The position numbers were made by a program, and so were the translations under genes. The notes under the pieces were generated by a model. It searched no databases, was not told the origin of the DNA, and worked only from the letters and a program-made list of their open reading frames with translations. Positions 41,607 through 49,323 of a stretch of 64,000 bases of DNA are shown one piece after another. The DNA is from Streptacidiphilus sp. PB12-B1b (GTDB lineage Bacteria > Actinomycetota > Actinomycetes > Streptomycetales > Streptomycetaceae). How positions within the stretch are numbered: the stretch's first letter is position 1; every line of letters starts with the position of its first letter. Location: contig NZ_CP048405.1 in NCBI RefSeq assembly GCF_014084125.1, positions 3,162,001-3,226,000 of the forward strand, given 5' to 3'.

Positions 41607-42641
41607 CTACGGCTGGCGGTAGTAGACGGTGAACTGGGAGCCGCTCGCGCTCACGGCTCCCGGGTAGGAGACGAGCTGTTCGCTGTTGAGCGCGTTGAGG
41701 TACAGGTCGATCGAGGCCAGGCTGCCGCCGGTGGCCGCGGGGACGCAGCTGCCCGGCCAGGTCTGCACCCAGCAGGCGGTGGTGAACGTCAGCGAGCCGA
41801 AGTTCGGCACCGACGCGACGCTGCCGTTCACCGTCGGCGCCTCCTGGATCCACTCGGCGGTGGTGCCCGGCGCCGAGGAGGCGTGGGCGAAGTCGACGCA
41901 GACGTTCTGCGTCATGTTGCAGACCGCGAACTGGGCCAGACCGCCGTTGATCGGGGCCCAGTACGGGGTGGACGAGACGGTGTCCCCGGCGTGGACCGCG
42001 AGGTTGGTGATCCGCACCTCGCCGCCGGTGTCACCGGTGCCGTTGACGATCTCCCACCACGGGTAGTACTGGGCGGTCCCGCCGACCGAGATGTCCGACG
42101 AGGTACCGGCCTGGACGAGCGCCCCGGAGCCGGAGTTGAAACCCCCGCCGACGCCCGACCAGGTGGACGAGTAGTACGCGCCGTTCGACGAGTACCCCGG
42201 GCTCGGCACCGTGACCGCCGGGATGGTCCAACCGGCCTGCGCCACCTGCACGCCGGGCTGGGTGATCTGGTAGCCGGACCAGTTGCCGCTCTGGTACACG
42301 GTGTTCGCGGTGCCGTGGGCGGCGGCCACGGGCTGGAGCCGGTGGTTCACGGTGGAGGTCGTGCAGGTCATCGCGGTCAGCCAGGTGACGTGGTGCTCGG
42401 CGGCCTTGGCGAAGAAGCCGTCCAGCGCGGACGGGGCGCCCGCGTCCGCGGCGGTCATCGCCTGCCCGGCGCGCGGCGCGCGCACCACGGCGCCCGCGCA
42501 GCCCCGGGTGGCGTGGACCGTGACGGACGCCGCCGTGGTCGCTGTGGTCGCCGCGGCTGCCAAGGGCGTCTGGGCGCCCACCAGTGCGGTGCTCGCTAAC
42601 ACCGCGGCGGCCATCGCCAGATTGCGCAGTGCTCTACGCAT
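41607..42641 (-). CDS. Secreted G1-family (eqolisin-like) endopeptidase
   Basis: 344 residues from ATG 42641 (GAGGAG about 10 nt upstream). Sec signal peptide, a pro-region (~30-115), then the beta-sandwich peptidase. The catalytic pair of glutamic peptidases is visible: Gln in WSGVGGG...ALVQAG and Glu in TTAEWIQEAP, 86 residues apart (83 in scytalidoglutamic peptidase). YYPWWEIV matches the conserved aromatic strand. The family is mainly fungal, with scattered bacterial members, and cuts proteins at acidic pH outside the cell. A long hairpin lies in its leader. Confidence 0.87.
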   Translation of the reverse strand: MRRALRNLAMAAAVLASTALVGAQTPLAAAATTATTAASVTVHATRGCAGAVVRAPRAGQAMTAADAGAPSALDGFFAKAAEHHVTWLTAMTCTTSTVNHRLQPVAAAHGTANTVYQSGNWSGYQITQPGVQVAQAGWTIPAVTVPSPGYSSNGAYYSSTWSGVGGGFNSGSGALVQAGTSSDISVGGTAQYYPWWEIVNGTGDTGGEVRITNLAVHAGDTVSSTPYWAPINGGLAQFAVCNMTQNVCVDFAHASSAPGTTAEWIQEAPTVNGSVASVPNFGSLTFTTACWVQTWPGSCVPAATGGSLASIDLYLNALNSEQLVSYPGAVSASGSQFTVYYRQP

Positions 42642-42685
42642 GTCGTGGGTCTCCTCATCCTGGTCCGAACGGAAGCAGACATGAC

Positions 42686-42741
42686 CAACGGCCGTCTGTG
42701 CTTGTCGAATTACTGAACTTCGAAGCAGAGAACGGCCGTTG
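42686..42741 (-). promoter_or_regulatory. Long imperfect inverted repeat in leader of G1 peptidase
   Basis: CAACGGCCGTCTGTGCTT (42686-42703) pairs with AAGCAGAGAACGGCCGTTG (42723-42741) with one mismatch and one bulge; 19-nt AT-rich loop. It lies 45-100 nt before the start codon. Could be an mRNA-stabilising or attenuating stem, or the imprint of a short inverted-repeat element. Confidence 0.6.
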
Positions 42742-42974
42742 GTTCCGAGTATCCAGGCGGCGGTGCCCGGCGTCGACCCACTCGCCACGGTTTCGACTGC
42801 CTTGTCGGGTTCCCGCCACTTGAGCGAACTCCCTTGCGGTAAAACGGTGTTGAGGACATCCACGGTCGTGGATGACCGGCGCGGGCGCACGTGCCCCCAC
42901 GGTCAGCGATCCGCCCGCAGCAGGTTGAGGACGGGCCGGACGTTCTGCCGGTACCGGATGAGGCCGAAGACGAC

Positions 42975-43150
42975 GGTGTCTGTCGCGGTCGTCGGTGCGG
43001 TTGCCGCCCGGGCGGCGATGCCCGGTGCCGTCGGCGTGGGCGCCCTGAATGCCGCGCGCGGTCGAAGGCCTCGGCCAGCCGCGCTTGCCGTCGAGCCCGC
43101 GCCTGTGCGCGTGAACGCCGTCTCGCCCGGCCGCTTGGCCCCGGGCGGTG
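42975..43150 (+). pseudogene. Remnant of a short-chain dehydrogenase gene
   Basis: One frame reads MPGAVGVGALNAA, then after a short out-of-frame patch ALAVEPAPVRVNAVSPGRLA. The second block is the familiar SDR segment before the substrate loop (LAVELAPVRVNAVSPG), and NAA-x-EGL would precede it in an intact gene. No start, cofactor motif or intact catalytic Tyr-Lys is found, and the two blocks are offset by frameshifts. Interpreted as a decayed gene end. Confidence 0.5.
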
Positions 43151-43268
43151 ACCGGCCGACCGGGTTGTCCCGGTCGGGCTGCGTCGGCCCGTCGGCGCAT
43201 CGCCGCGGCGCAGCCGTTACCCTGCCGGAACGGGGCAATACTGCCTGCCGACGGAGGTGTGCGGAGCC

Positions 43269-45554
43269 GTGCGAGTACCGGGCTGGATCGCATGGGTGGT
43301 GGCGTGGCTGCGGGCCCATGACCCCGGGCTGGCGGCCACCCGCCGGGCCGGTCGCACCGCGCTGGTGATGCCCGCCCTGTTCGCGCTGTGCTCCGAGGTG
43401 TTCCACTCGCCCGCGATGGCCAGCTTCGCCGCGTTCGGGTCCTTCTCGATGCTGCTGCTGGTGGAGTTCCCGGGCACCATGGTGCAGCGCGTACGGGCCC
43501 ATCTGAGCCTGGGCGTGTCCTGGGGCGTGCTGATCTGCCTGGGCACGCTCGTGGCCCACCGCACCTGGCTCGGGGTCGCCGTCACCGTCGTGGTCGGCTT
43601 CCTGGTGCTGTTCTCCGGCATCGTCAGTTCGGTCCTGGCCGGCTCGGCGACCGCCCTGCTGCTGGCGTTCGTGCTGCCGGTGACCAGCCCGGCGCCGCTG
43701 TCGGTGCTACCGGACCGGCTGGCCGGTGCGGGCCTGGCCACGGCCGCGGCGGTGCTGGCGGTCTGCCTGCTGTGGCCCCGGCCCTCCGTCGACCCGCTCT
43801 GCGCGCCGGCGGCCCGCGTCTGCCGTGCCGCCTCGGCCCGGATCCGCGCCGAGGCCTCCCGGCTGGACCACGGAGCGGACGCCCCGGGCGCGGAGCAGTG
43901 CCGGGCCGCCGCCGAGCAGGCCGCGCGTGCCGGGGTCGACCTGCGGCGGGCCTTCGACGCCACCCCCTACCGGCCCACCGGCCTGTCGATCACCTCCCGG
44001 GCCCTGGTCCGGCTGATCGACGAACTCACCTGGCTGGCCCGCGTCCTGGCCGACACCCCGACGTCCACGGACGACCCGCCGCCCTGCGACCCGGCGGCCC
44101 CGGCGGTACGCCGCGCCCTCGCCGACGTCCTGGACCGCGCCGCCGAACTGCTCGAGGACCTGCGGGCCGACCCCGAACGGCTCCGGCTCGCCTCCGACGG
44201 GCTGCGGGCGGCCGTCGTCCGCATGGAGCGCAGCTCGACCGGCCTGCTGCCGGTGCGGCGGCCCACCGCAGCCGCCCGGACGGACGTGGACGCCTTCGTC
44301 GCCACCCTGGACCTCTCCTTCCGGGCGCAGGAGCTGGGGTTCGCGGTGCTGCAGATCGCGGGCAACATCCACCTCGCCGCCGCGGCCGAACAGCGCAGCT
44401 GGCCCGAGCGCCTGCTCGGCCGGGAGCCCGGCGCCCTGACCGAGCCGCTGGCCGCCGCCCGCGAGCGGGCCGCAGCCCACCTCCAGCCGCACTCGGTGTG
44501 GCTGCACAACAGCCTGCGCGGCGCGGTCGGCCTCGGCATCGCCGTTGCGCTCGCCGACGTCACGGCCGTCCAGCACTCCTTCTGGATCGTGCTGGGCACC
44601 CTGTCCGTCCTGCGCTCCAGCGCCCTCAACACCGGGCAGAACGCCATGCGCGCCGTGCTCGGCACCGTCGCCGGCTCGATCATCGGAGCCGGGCTGCTGC
44701 AACTGATCGGCCACCACGGCACCCTGCTGTGGTTCCTGCTGCCCCTGGCCATCCTGCTGGCCGGGATCGCGCCCGCCGCCATCTCCTTCACCGCAGGCCA
44801 GGCCGCGTTCACCGTCACGCTGGTGGTGCTGTTCAACATCGGCCACAACCCCGACTGGCACATCGCGCTGCTGCGCGTCCAGGACATCGGGCTCGGCTGC
44901 GGGGTGAGCGTGCTGGTGGCGCTGTTCTTCTGGCCGCGCGGCGCCGGGGCCGCCGTCGAGCGGGCCCTCGCGGACGCGTACCGGGAGAGCGCCCGCTACC
45001 TGGCCGGTGCCGTGGAGTACGCCGTCGGCCACTGCACCGCCGACCCGGCCGCAACCTCCGCTCCGGTGCCGCAGGGACGCGAGGCCGCCGCCTCGGCCCG
45101 CAGGCTCGACGACGCCTTCCGCAGCTACCTCGCCGAACGCGGCTCCAAGCCGATGCCGCTGGCGAACCTGACCGCGCTGGTGACCGGCGTCGTCGGCCTG
45201 CGCCTGGTGGCGGACGCGGTCGTCTCCCTGTGGCGGCACTCGGCGCAGGGGCGCACCGAGGTGGAGCGGACCGACGCGCGCCTGGAGATCCTGGGCGCGG
45301 CCACCCGCGTCACCGACTGGTACCGGGGCCTGGCCGCCGGCCTGGACCGGGAGGCGGACATCCCGGCTCCGGTGCCGACCGACGCCGCAGCCCTGGCCCG
45401 CCTGGTCGCGTCGGTCCGCCACGACCTGAGCGACGAACGCGGACAGGCCACGGGCACCGCGGTCCGCATCATCTGGACCGGCGACCACATCGACGTCGCC
45501 CGTCGGCTCCAGCCGGGCCTGGCCGCAGCCGCGAGGCCGAAGGGCTCCGGCTGA
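43269..45554 (+). CDS. FUSC family membrane protein (aromatic-acid exporter-like)
   Basis: 761 residues. GTG 43269 is preferred over GTG 43257, because GGAGG (43253-43257) overlaps the latter. Two membrane blocks: residues ~30-175 and ~415-560 (GAVGLGIAVALADVTAVQHS then FWIVLGTLSVLRSSALNTGQ is the FUSC signature), separated and followed by soluble helical domains. The layout is like YccS/AaeB fusaric-acid-resistance proteins, which export aromatic acids. Ends 7 nt from the convergent MFS gene. Confidence 0.88.
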   Translation: MRVPGWIAWVVAWLRAHDPGLAATRRAGRTALVMPALFALCSEVFHSPAMASFAAFGSFSMLLLVEFPGTMVQRVRAHLSLGVSWGVLICLGTLVAHRTWLGVAVTVVVGFLVLFSGIVSSVLAGSATALLLAFVLPVTSPAPLSVLPDRLAGAGLATAAAVLAVCLLWPRPSVDPLCAPAARVCRAASARIRAEASRLDHGADAPGAEQCRAAAEQAARAGVDLRRAFDATPYRPTGLSITSRALVRLIDELTWLARVLADTPTSTDDPPPCDPAAPAVRRALADVLDRAAELLEDLRADPERLRLASDGLRAAVVRMERSSTGLLPVRRPTAAARTDVDAFVATLDLSFRAQELGFAVLQIAGNIHLAAAAEQRSWPERLLGREPGALTEPLAAARERAAAHLQPHSVWLHNSLRGAVGLGIAVALADVTAVQHSFWIVLGTLSVLRSSALNTGQNAMRAVLGTVAGSIIGAGLLQLIGHHGTLLWFLLPLAILLAGIAPAAISFTAGQAAFTVTLVVLFNIGHNPDWHIALLRVQDIGLGCGVSVLVALFFWPRGAGAAVERALADAYRESARYLAGAVEYAVGHCTADPAATSAPVPQGREAAASARRLDDAFRSYLAERGSKPMPLANLTALVTGVVGLRLVADAVVSLWRHSAQGRTEVERTDARLEILGAATRVTDWYRGLAAGLDREADIPAPVPTDAAALARLVASVRHDLSDERGQATGTAVRIIWTGDHIDVARRLQPGLAAAARPKGSG

Positions 45555-45561
45555 CGGCCGG

Positions 45562-46992
45562 CTAGGGCTGCCCTGCCGCTGCCCGGCGCTGGGCGGCGGC
45601 GAGCACCAGGGAGGCCGCGGAGGCCAGCAGCGCCGCCACGATCACCGCCGTCCAGCCGCGCCGGAAGGCGTCCAGCGCGCTCTGCGGTCCGTGCGGGGTG
45701 CCGATCAGGCTGACCGTCAGCGCCACGCCCACCACCGCGCCGATCTGCCGGGCCATCGTGGTGACGGCCGAGCCGGTGGCGAACCGCGTGGGCGGCAGCG
45801 CCGCTGCGGCGGAGCCGATCAGGGTGGGCAGGGTCAGGCCCACGCCCAGGCCGGTGAGCAGCATGCCGGGCAGCAGTTCGGCGGTGTAGCCGGGCCTGAC
45901 GCCGATGGCGGACGCCCACCAGCCGATGCCCGCGGCGAACAGCAGGGTGCCGAGCGCGGCCAACCGCCCGGGGCCGAGCCTGCGCACCAGCGCGGCGCTG
46001 CCCAGCGCGACCGGCGGCACCAGCAGCGGGCCCGGGGCGATGGCCAGTCCGGTGCGCAGCGCCGAGTACCCCCATGCCTGCTGGCACCACAGGACCGAGG
46101 TCAGCAGCATCCCGGCGAAGGCGACGGTGAACAGCAGTGCGGCGGTGTTGGCCGCGGCGAAGCTGGGCACCCGCAGCAGCGGCAGTTCGACGACGGGGGC
46201 GGGGTGGCCGGCCGAGCGGCGCAGGAACCAGGCGGTCAGCAGTACGGCCGCGAGCAGGCCGCCGAGGACCCGGGCCGAGCCCCAGCCCCAGTCGTCGCCC
46301 TTGACCAGGGCCACGGCGAGAACGGCGATCGCGGCGGTGAGCAGCCCCGCGCCGAACAGGTCCGGCAGCGGTCCCTGCTCCTGGCCGCGCAGCCTGGGCA
46401 GCACACGGGCACCGACGGCGAGTGCGGCTGCGCCGACCGGGACGTTGGCGATGAACACCCAGCGCCAGTCGGCCTCGACCAGCAGTCCGCCGAGGACCGG
46501 TCCCAACCCGGCGGCGATTCCGCCGATCGAGGCCCAGGCCCGGATGGCGGAGGGGCGCTCGGCCGGAGGAGTGGCGTCCAGCAGCAGCGCCAGCGAGGTC
46601 GGCATCAGTGCGGCGGCGCCCGCCGCCTGGACCACCCGGGCGGCGTCCAGCCAGCCGACGGCCGGGGCGAGCGCGCAGAGTGCGGAGGCGGTGGTGAAGA
46701 CGGCCAGCCCGGCGAGGAACACCCGGCGGTGTCCGATCCGGTCCGCCAGCCGCCCGGCGACGACCAGCAGGGCGGCGAAGACGATGGCGTAGCCGTTCAG
46801 CACCCAGGAGAGGGTGGCCAGGCTGCTGCCGTGGAAGTGCCGCTGCATCGCCGGAAGGGCGACGTTGACGATGAACAGGTCGAGGTTCGACACGAACACC
46901 GCGGCGGCCACCACCAGGAACGCGGCCCGACGGTGCGGCCGGTCCCGGTCGGCCGGTGCGGCTACTGAGTTTGATATTCCAACTGTCTCCAT
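45562..46992 (-). CDS. MFS drug transporter (DHA2, EmrB/QacA-like)
   Basis: 476 residues from ATG 46992, with 13-14 hydrophobic segments. Motif A is GRLADRIGHRRVF; motif C-like GGIAAGLGPVLGGLL marks an antiporter; DLFIVNVALPAM is in helix 1. It exports small molecules using the proton gradient. Divergent HxlR regulator begins 61 nt away, a frequent pairing in which the regulator responds to redox or quinone stress. Substrate unknown. Confidence 0.9.
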   Translation of the reverse strand: METVGISNSVAAPADRDRPHRRAAFLVVAAAVFVSNLDLFIVNVALPAMQRHFHGSSLATLSWVLNGYAIVFAALLVVAGRLADRIGHRRVFLAGLAVFTTASALCALAPAVGWLDAARVVQAAGAAALMPTSLALLLDATPPAERPSAIRAWASIGGIAAGLGPVLGGLLVEADWRWVFIANVPVGAAALAVGARVLPRLRGQEQGPLPDLFGAGLLTAAIAVLAVALVKGDDWGWGSARVLGGLLAAVLLTAWFLRRSAGHPAPVVELPLLRVPSFAAANTAALLFTVAFAGMLLTSVLWCQQAWGYSALRTGLAIAPGPLLVPPVALGSAALVRRLGPGRLAALGTLLFAAGIGWWASAIGVRPGYTAELLPGMLLTGLGVGLTLPTLIGSAAAALPPTRFATGSAVTTMARQIGAVVGVALTVSLIGTPHGPQSALDAFRRGWTAVIVAALLASAASLVLAAAQRRAAAGQP

Positions 46993-47052
46993 GCCCGGGA
47001 ACGCTAGCGGTAGTGAGTCCGAGAACACAACCCTCTGTGGCAGGCTGGTGGA

Positions 47053-47637
47053 GTGACCCAGCCCACCGACCCCCCGCACACCGACCCCCAGCACACCGAA
47101 GGCCGTCCTGCCGCCGCTCCGCTGCCGGGCCGCCCCTGCTCCATCGCCGCCGCGCTGCAGATCCTCGGCGAGAAGTGGGCGCTGCTCGCCGTGCGCGAGC
47201 TGTTCTACGGCAACCACCGCTTCGACCGGATCGTCCGCAACACCGGTGCCCCGCGCGACCGGCTCACTGCCCGGCTGCGCGCCCTGGAAGAGGCCGGGGT
47301 GGTCGAACGCCGCGCCTACAGCGAGCGCCCGCCGCGCTACGAGTACCACCTCACCGAGGCCGGACGGGACCTCGCCCCGCTCACCCAGGCGCTGCTCGCC
47401 TGGGGCGACCGCTGGGTGACGCCGGAGCCGCCGGTGGTGCTCCGGCACCATCCGACCGGCCACCCGGACCATCCCGACCACCCGCTGGACGCGGCCTGGA
47501 CCTGCCGAACCTGCGGGGCGGAGGTGCGGGGCCCGGACGTCAGCCTGGACATCCGCTCCCCGGGCTGGGACCGCCAGGGCCCCACCGCCCCGAGGCCGGA
47601 GGCCGTACCGGAATCGGGGGCCGCGCCCGGGCGGTGA
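47053..47637 (+). CDS. HxlR family transcriptional regulator
   Basis: 194 residues from GTG 47053. Winged HTH ~28-115: CSIAAALQILGEKWALLAVR then ELFYGNHRFDRIVRNTGAPR, and YEYHLTEAGRDLAPL. The conserved N-terminal Cys (PGRPCSIAAA) may be redox-active. The C-terminus has a CRTCGAEV CxxC pair that could bind zinc. Divergent from the MFS transporter it probably controls. Confidence 0.9.
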   Translation: MTQPTDPPHTDPQHTEGRPAAAPLPGRPCSIAAALQILGEKWALLAVRELFYGNHRFDRIVRNTGAPRDRLTARLRALEEAGVVERRAYSERPPRYEYHLTEAGRDLAPLTQALLAWGDRWVTPEPPVVLRHHPTGHPDHPDHPLDAAWTCRTCGAEVRGPDVSLDIRSPGWDRQGPTAPRPEAVPESGAAPGR

Positions 47638-47758
47638 GCCACGCTCGGACGGCGGCACACCGGGGGCGGCGGACGACTGCGGCCGGGGCGGGACCATTGG
47701 AACGCTCTGTGACGGGTAGGCGCTCTTTCCCACGGCCCTGGTCAAGGAGAAGCCCCCG

Positions 47759-48220
47759 ATGCGCGTGACGTCCGTAAAAGCAACCGGCTGGGCACAGTCG
47801 TTCCCGATCTCGGGGGGTGTCCAGGCGAGTCGGCGCTGGGTGCGCCGCCACCTGGACACCCTGGGATGGAACGAGTGGGCGCCCGACATCGCCGACGCGG
47901 TCGAGCTGACCGTCTCCGAGCTGGTGACCAACGCCCACTTCCACGCCCACAGCACTGCGCAGCTCGTCCTCGTCTGGGACAACCGCTACCTGCACGTCAG
48001 CGTCCACGACGGCTGCCGCGACCTGCCGACCACCGGCACCCCCGACGAGAACGCCACGGGCGGGCGCGGCATCGTGCTCGTCGACGCGCTCGCCGACGCC
48101 TGGGGCGCCCAGCAGCAGTCCCACGGAAAGACCGTCACCGCCAGCTTCCACGGACCCATACCGCTGCGCTGCGACCCGCCGTGCCGGCCGAGCAGCGGGC
48201 GTGACGCCGACAGACAGTGA
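47759..48220 (+). CDS. ATP-binding protein, RsbW-like HATPase (anti-sigma factor type)
   Basis: 153 residues; ATG 47759 after AAGGAG. Single HATPase_c domain: ELTVSELVTNAHFHAH is the N-box, VHDGCRD the G1 box and GGRGIVLVDALADAWG the G2 box. Stand-alone kinases of this type in Streptomyces bind sigma-factor antagonists or are serine kinases. No sigma-factor or antagonist gene is beside it, so its partner is elsewhere. Confidence 0.87.
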   Translation: MRVTSVKATGWAQSFPISGGVQASRRWVRRHLDTLGWNEWAPDIADAVELTVSELVTNAHFHAHSTAQLVLVWDNRYLHVSVHDGCRDLPTTGTPDENATGGRGIVLVDALADAWGAQQQSHGKTVTASFHGPIPLRCDPPCRPSSGRDADRQ

Positions 48221-48354
48221 CCGCTGCCTCCGTGCGGTGATCGGCTGAAAATATTCCGCGACGGGTGCGGAAATCCGCGCGCAGCGGGAAGGCGTCCCTC
48301 GCGGTCGGGGATGACCCCGGCGTACTGCCCCCACGGCACACGACGGAGCCGGAC

Positions 48355-48573
48355 ATGCCACTGATCAACTTCGACGAGCTGCACCGCCTGGTCAGAGCAC
48401 TCGAGAACCTCAAGCGGCCGGACGCCCCGAGCAGCGGGGCCTTGGCAGCGCAGTCCGGGGAAGACCTGTACTACACCCTCTGCGTCACCGTCGGCACATG
48501 CGGACCCGCCGCCGCCCTGGCGCGGGCCCGCGCCCTGCTCGCCTCCCGATGCGAACTGGGCACGGCCGCCTGA
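48355..48573 (+). CDS. DUF5133 family small protein
   Basis: 72 residues from ATG 48355 (GGAG 7 nt upstream). INFDELHRLVRALENL and GEDLYYTLCVTVGTCGPAAALARARALL match the short DUF5133 proteins of Streptomyces, which I recall beside HATPase-type kinases and regulators. Function unknown. It follows the HATPase gene by 134 nt in the same direction. Confidence 0.72.
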   Translation: MPLINFDELHRLVRALENLKRPDAPSSGALAAQSGEDLYYTLCVTVGTCGPAAALARARALLASRCELGTAA

Positions 48574-48635
48574 CCCGCGCCGACCTGACGACCGGTCACA
48601 CCCCTGCCCCGGTCACACCACTGCCCCCCGCGCCG

Positions 48636-49139
48636 CTAGAGGACCACCTCGTCGAGCTTTCCGGTGGCCACGTCGAAGACGAAGCCGCGCACCTGGTCGG
48701 TGTGCGGCACGAACGGGCTGGCCTTGATCCGGGCCGCCGACTGCCGGACGTCGGTCTCCAGATCGGCGAACGCCTCGGCCGCCCAGGGCGGTTTGATGCC
48801 GGTCTCCTCGCGGATGGACTCCCGGAAGGCGTCGTCGCCGAACGTCAGCATGCCGCAGTCGGTGTGGTGGATGAGGATGATCTCCCGCGTGCCCAGCAGG
48901 CGCTGGCTGATGGCGAGCGAGCGGATGGCGTCGTCGGTGGCGACGCCGCCCGCGTTGCGGATCACATGCGAGTCGCCCTCGGCCAGGCCGAGCACGCCGT
49001 AGACGTTGAGCCGCGCATCCATGCAGGCCAGAACGGCGGTGTGGCGGGCGGGCGGCAGCGGCAGCGGGCCGGTGAAGTCCGACGCGTAGACGGTGTTGTT
49101 GTCGAGGTACTGCTCGGTGCTCGTGCGTGCTTCGGTCAT
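48636..49139 (-). CDS. Beta-class carbonic anhydrase
   Basis: 167 residues from ATG 49139 (AAGGAG 6 nt upstream). Zinc ligands Cys39 (in ACMDARLN), His92 and Cys95 (HHTDCGM), and the Asp41-Arg43 dyad, are all present, so it should hydrate CO2 to bicarbonate in the cytoplasm. It is of the short beta-CA type common in actinobacteria. Transcribed alone, 185 nt after the end of the rifampin phosphotransferase gene on the same strand. Confidence 0.92.
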   Translation of the reverse strand: MTEARTSTEQYLDNNTVYASDFTGPLPLPPARHTAVLACMDARLNVYGVLGLAEGDSHVIRNAGGVATDDAIRSLAISQRLLGTREIILIHHTDCGMLTFGDDAFRESIREETGIKPPWAAEAFADLETDVRQSAARIKASPFVPHTDQVRGFVFDVATGKLDEVVL

Positions 49140-49323
49140 GACCATCTCCTTGGGAACGCTCAGGGGATCCGCGGGGGAGTGTTCAACGGTGAGCGCGACA
49201 CGCGGCGCTGGACAGGCGCCCGAAGTCCACATGGCGACGGCGTACGAGCACGGTCATGAAGCCAGCCTAGACCCGCGCCGGACCGGCGCACCACGGGAAC
49301 CACCTGGGCCCCGCCGCTGCGGA

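Larger units (their letters stand above)
42642..43268. other. 627-bp intergenic region with hairpins and a gene remnant
   Basis: Contains the leader hairpin of the G1 peptidase (42686-42741), a perfect palindrome CATCCACG-GT-CGTGGATG at 42857-42874, a decayed SDR fragment (~42975-43150), and the FUSC promoter region. GC content is visibly lower around 42,690-42,860 than in the flanking genes. Confidence 0.55.
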
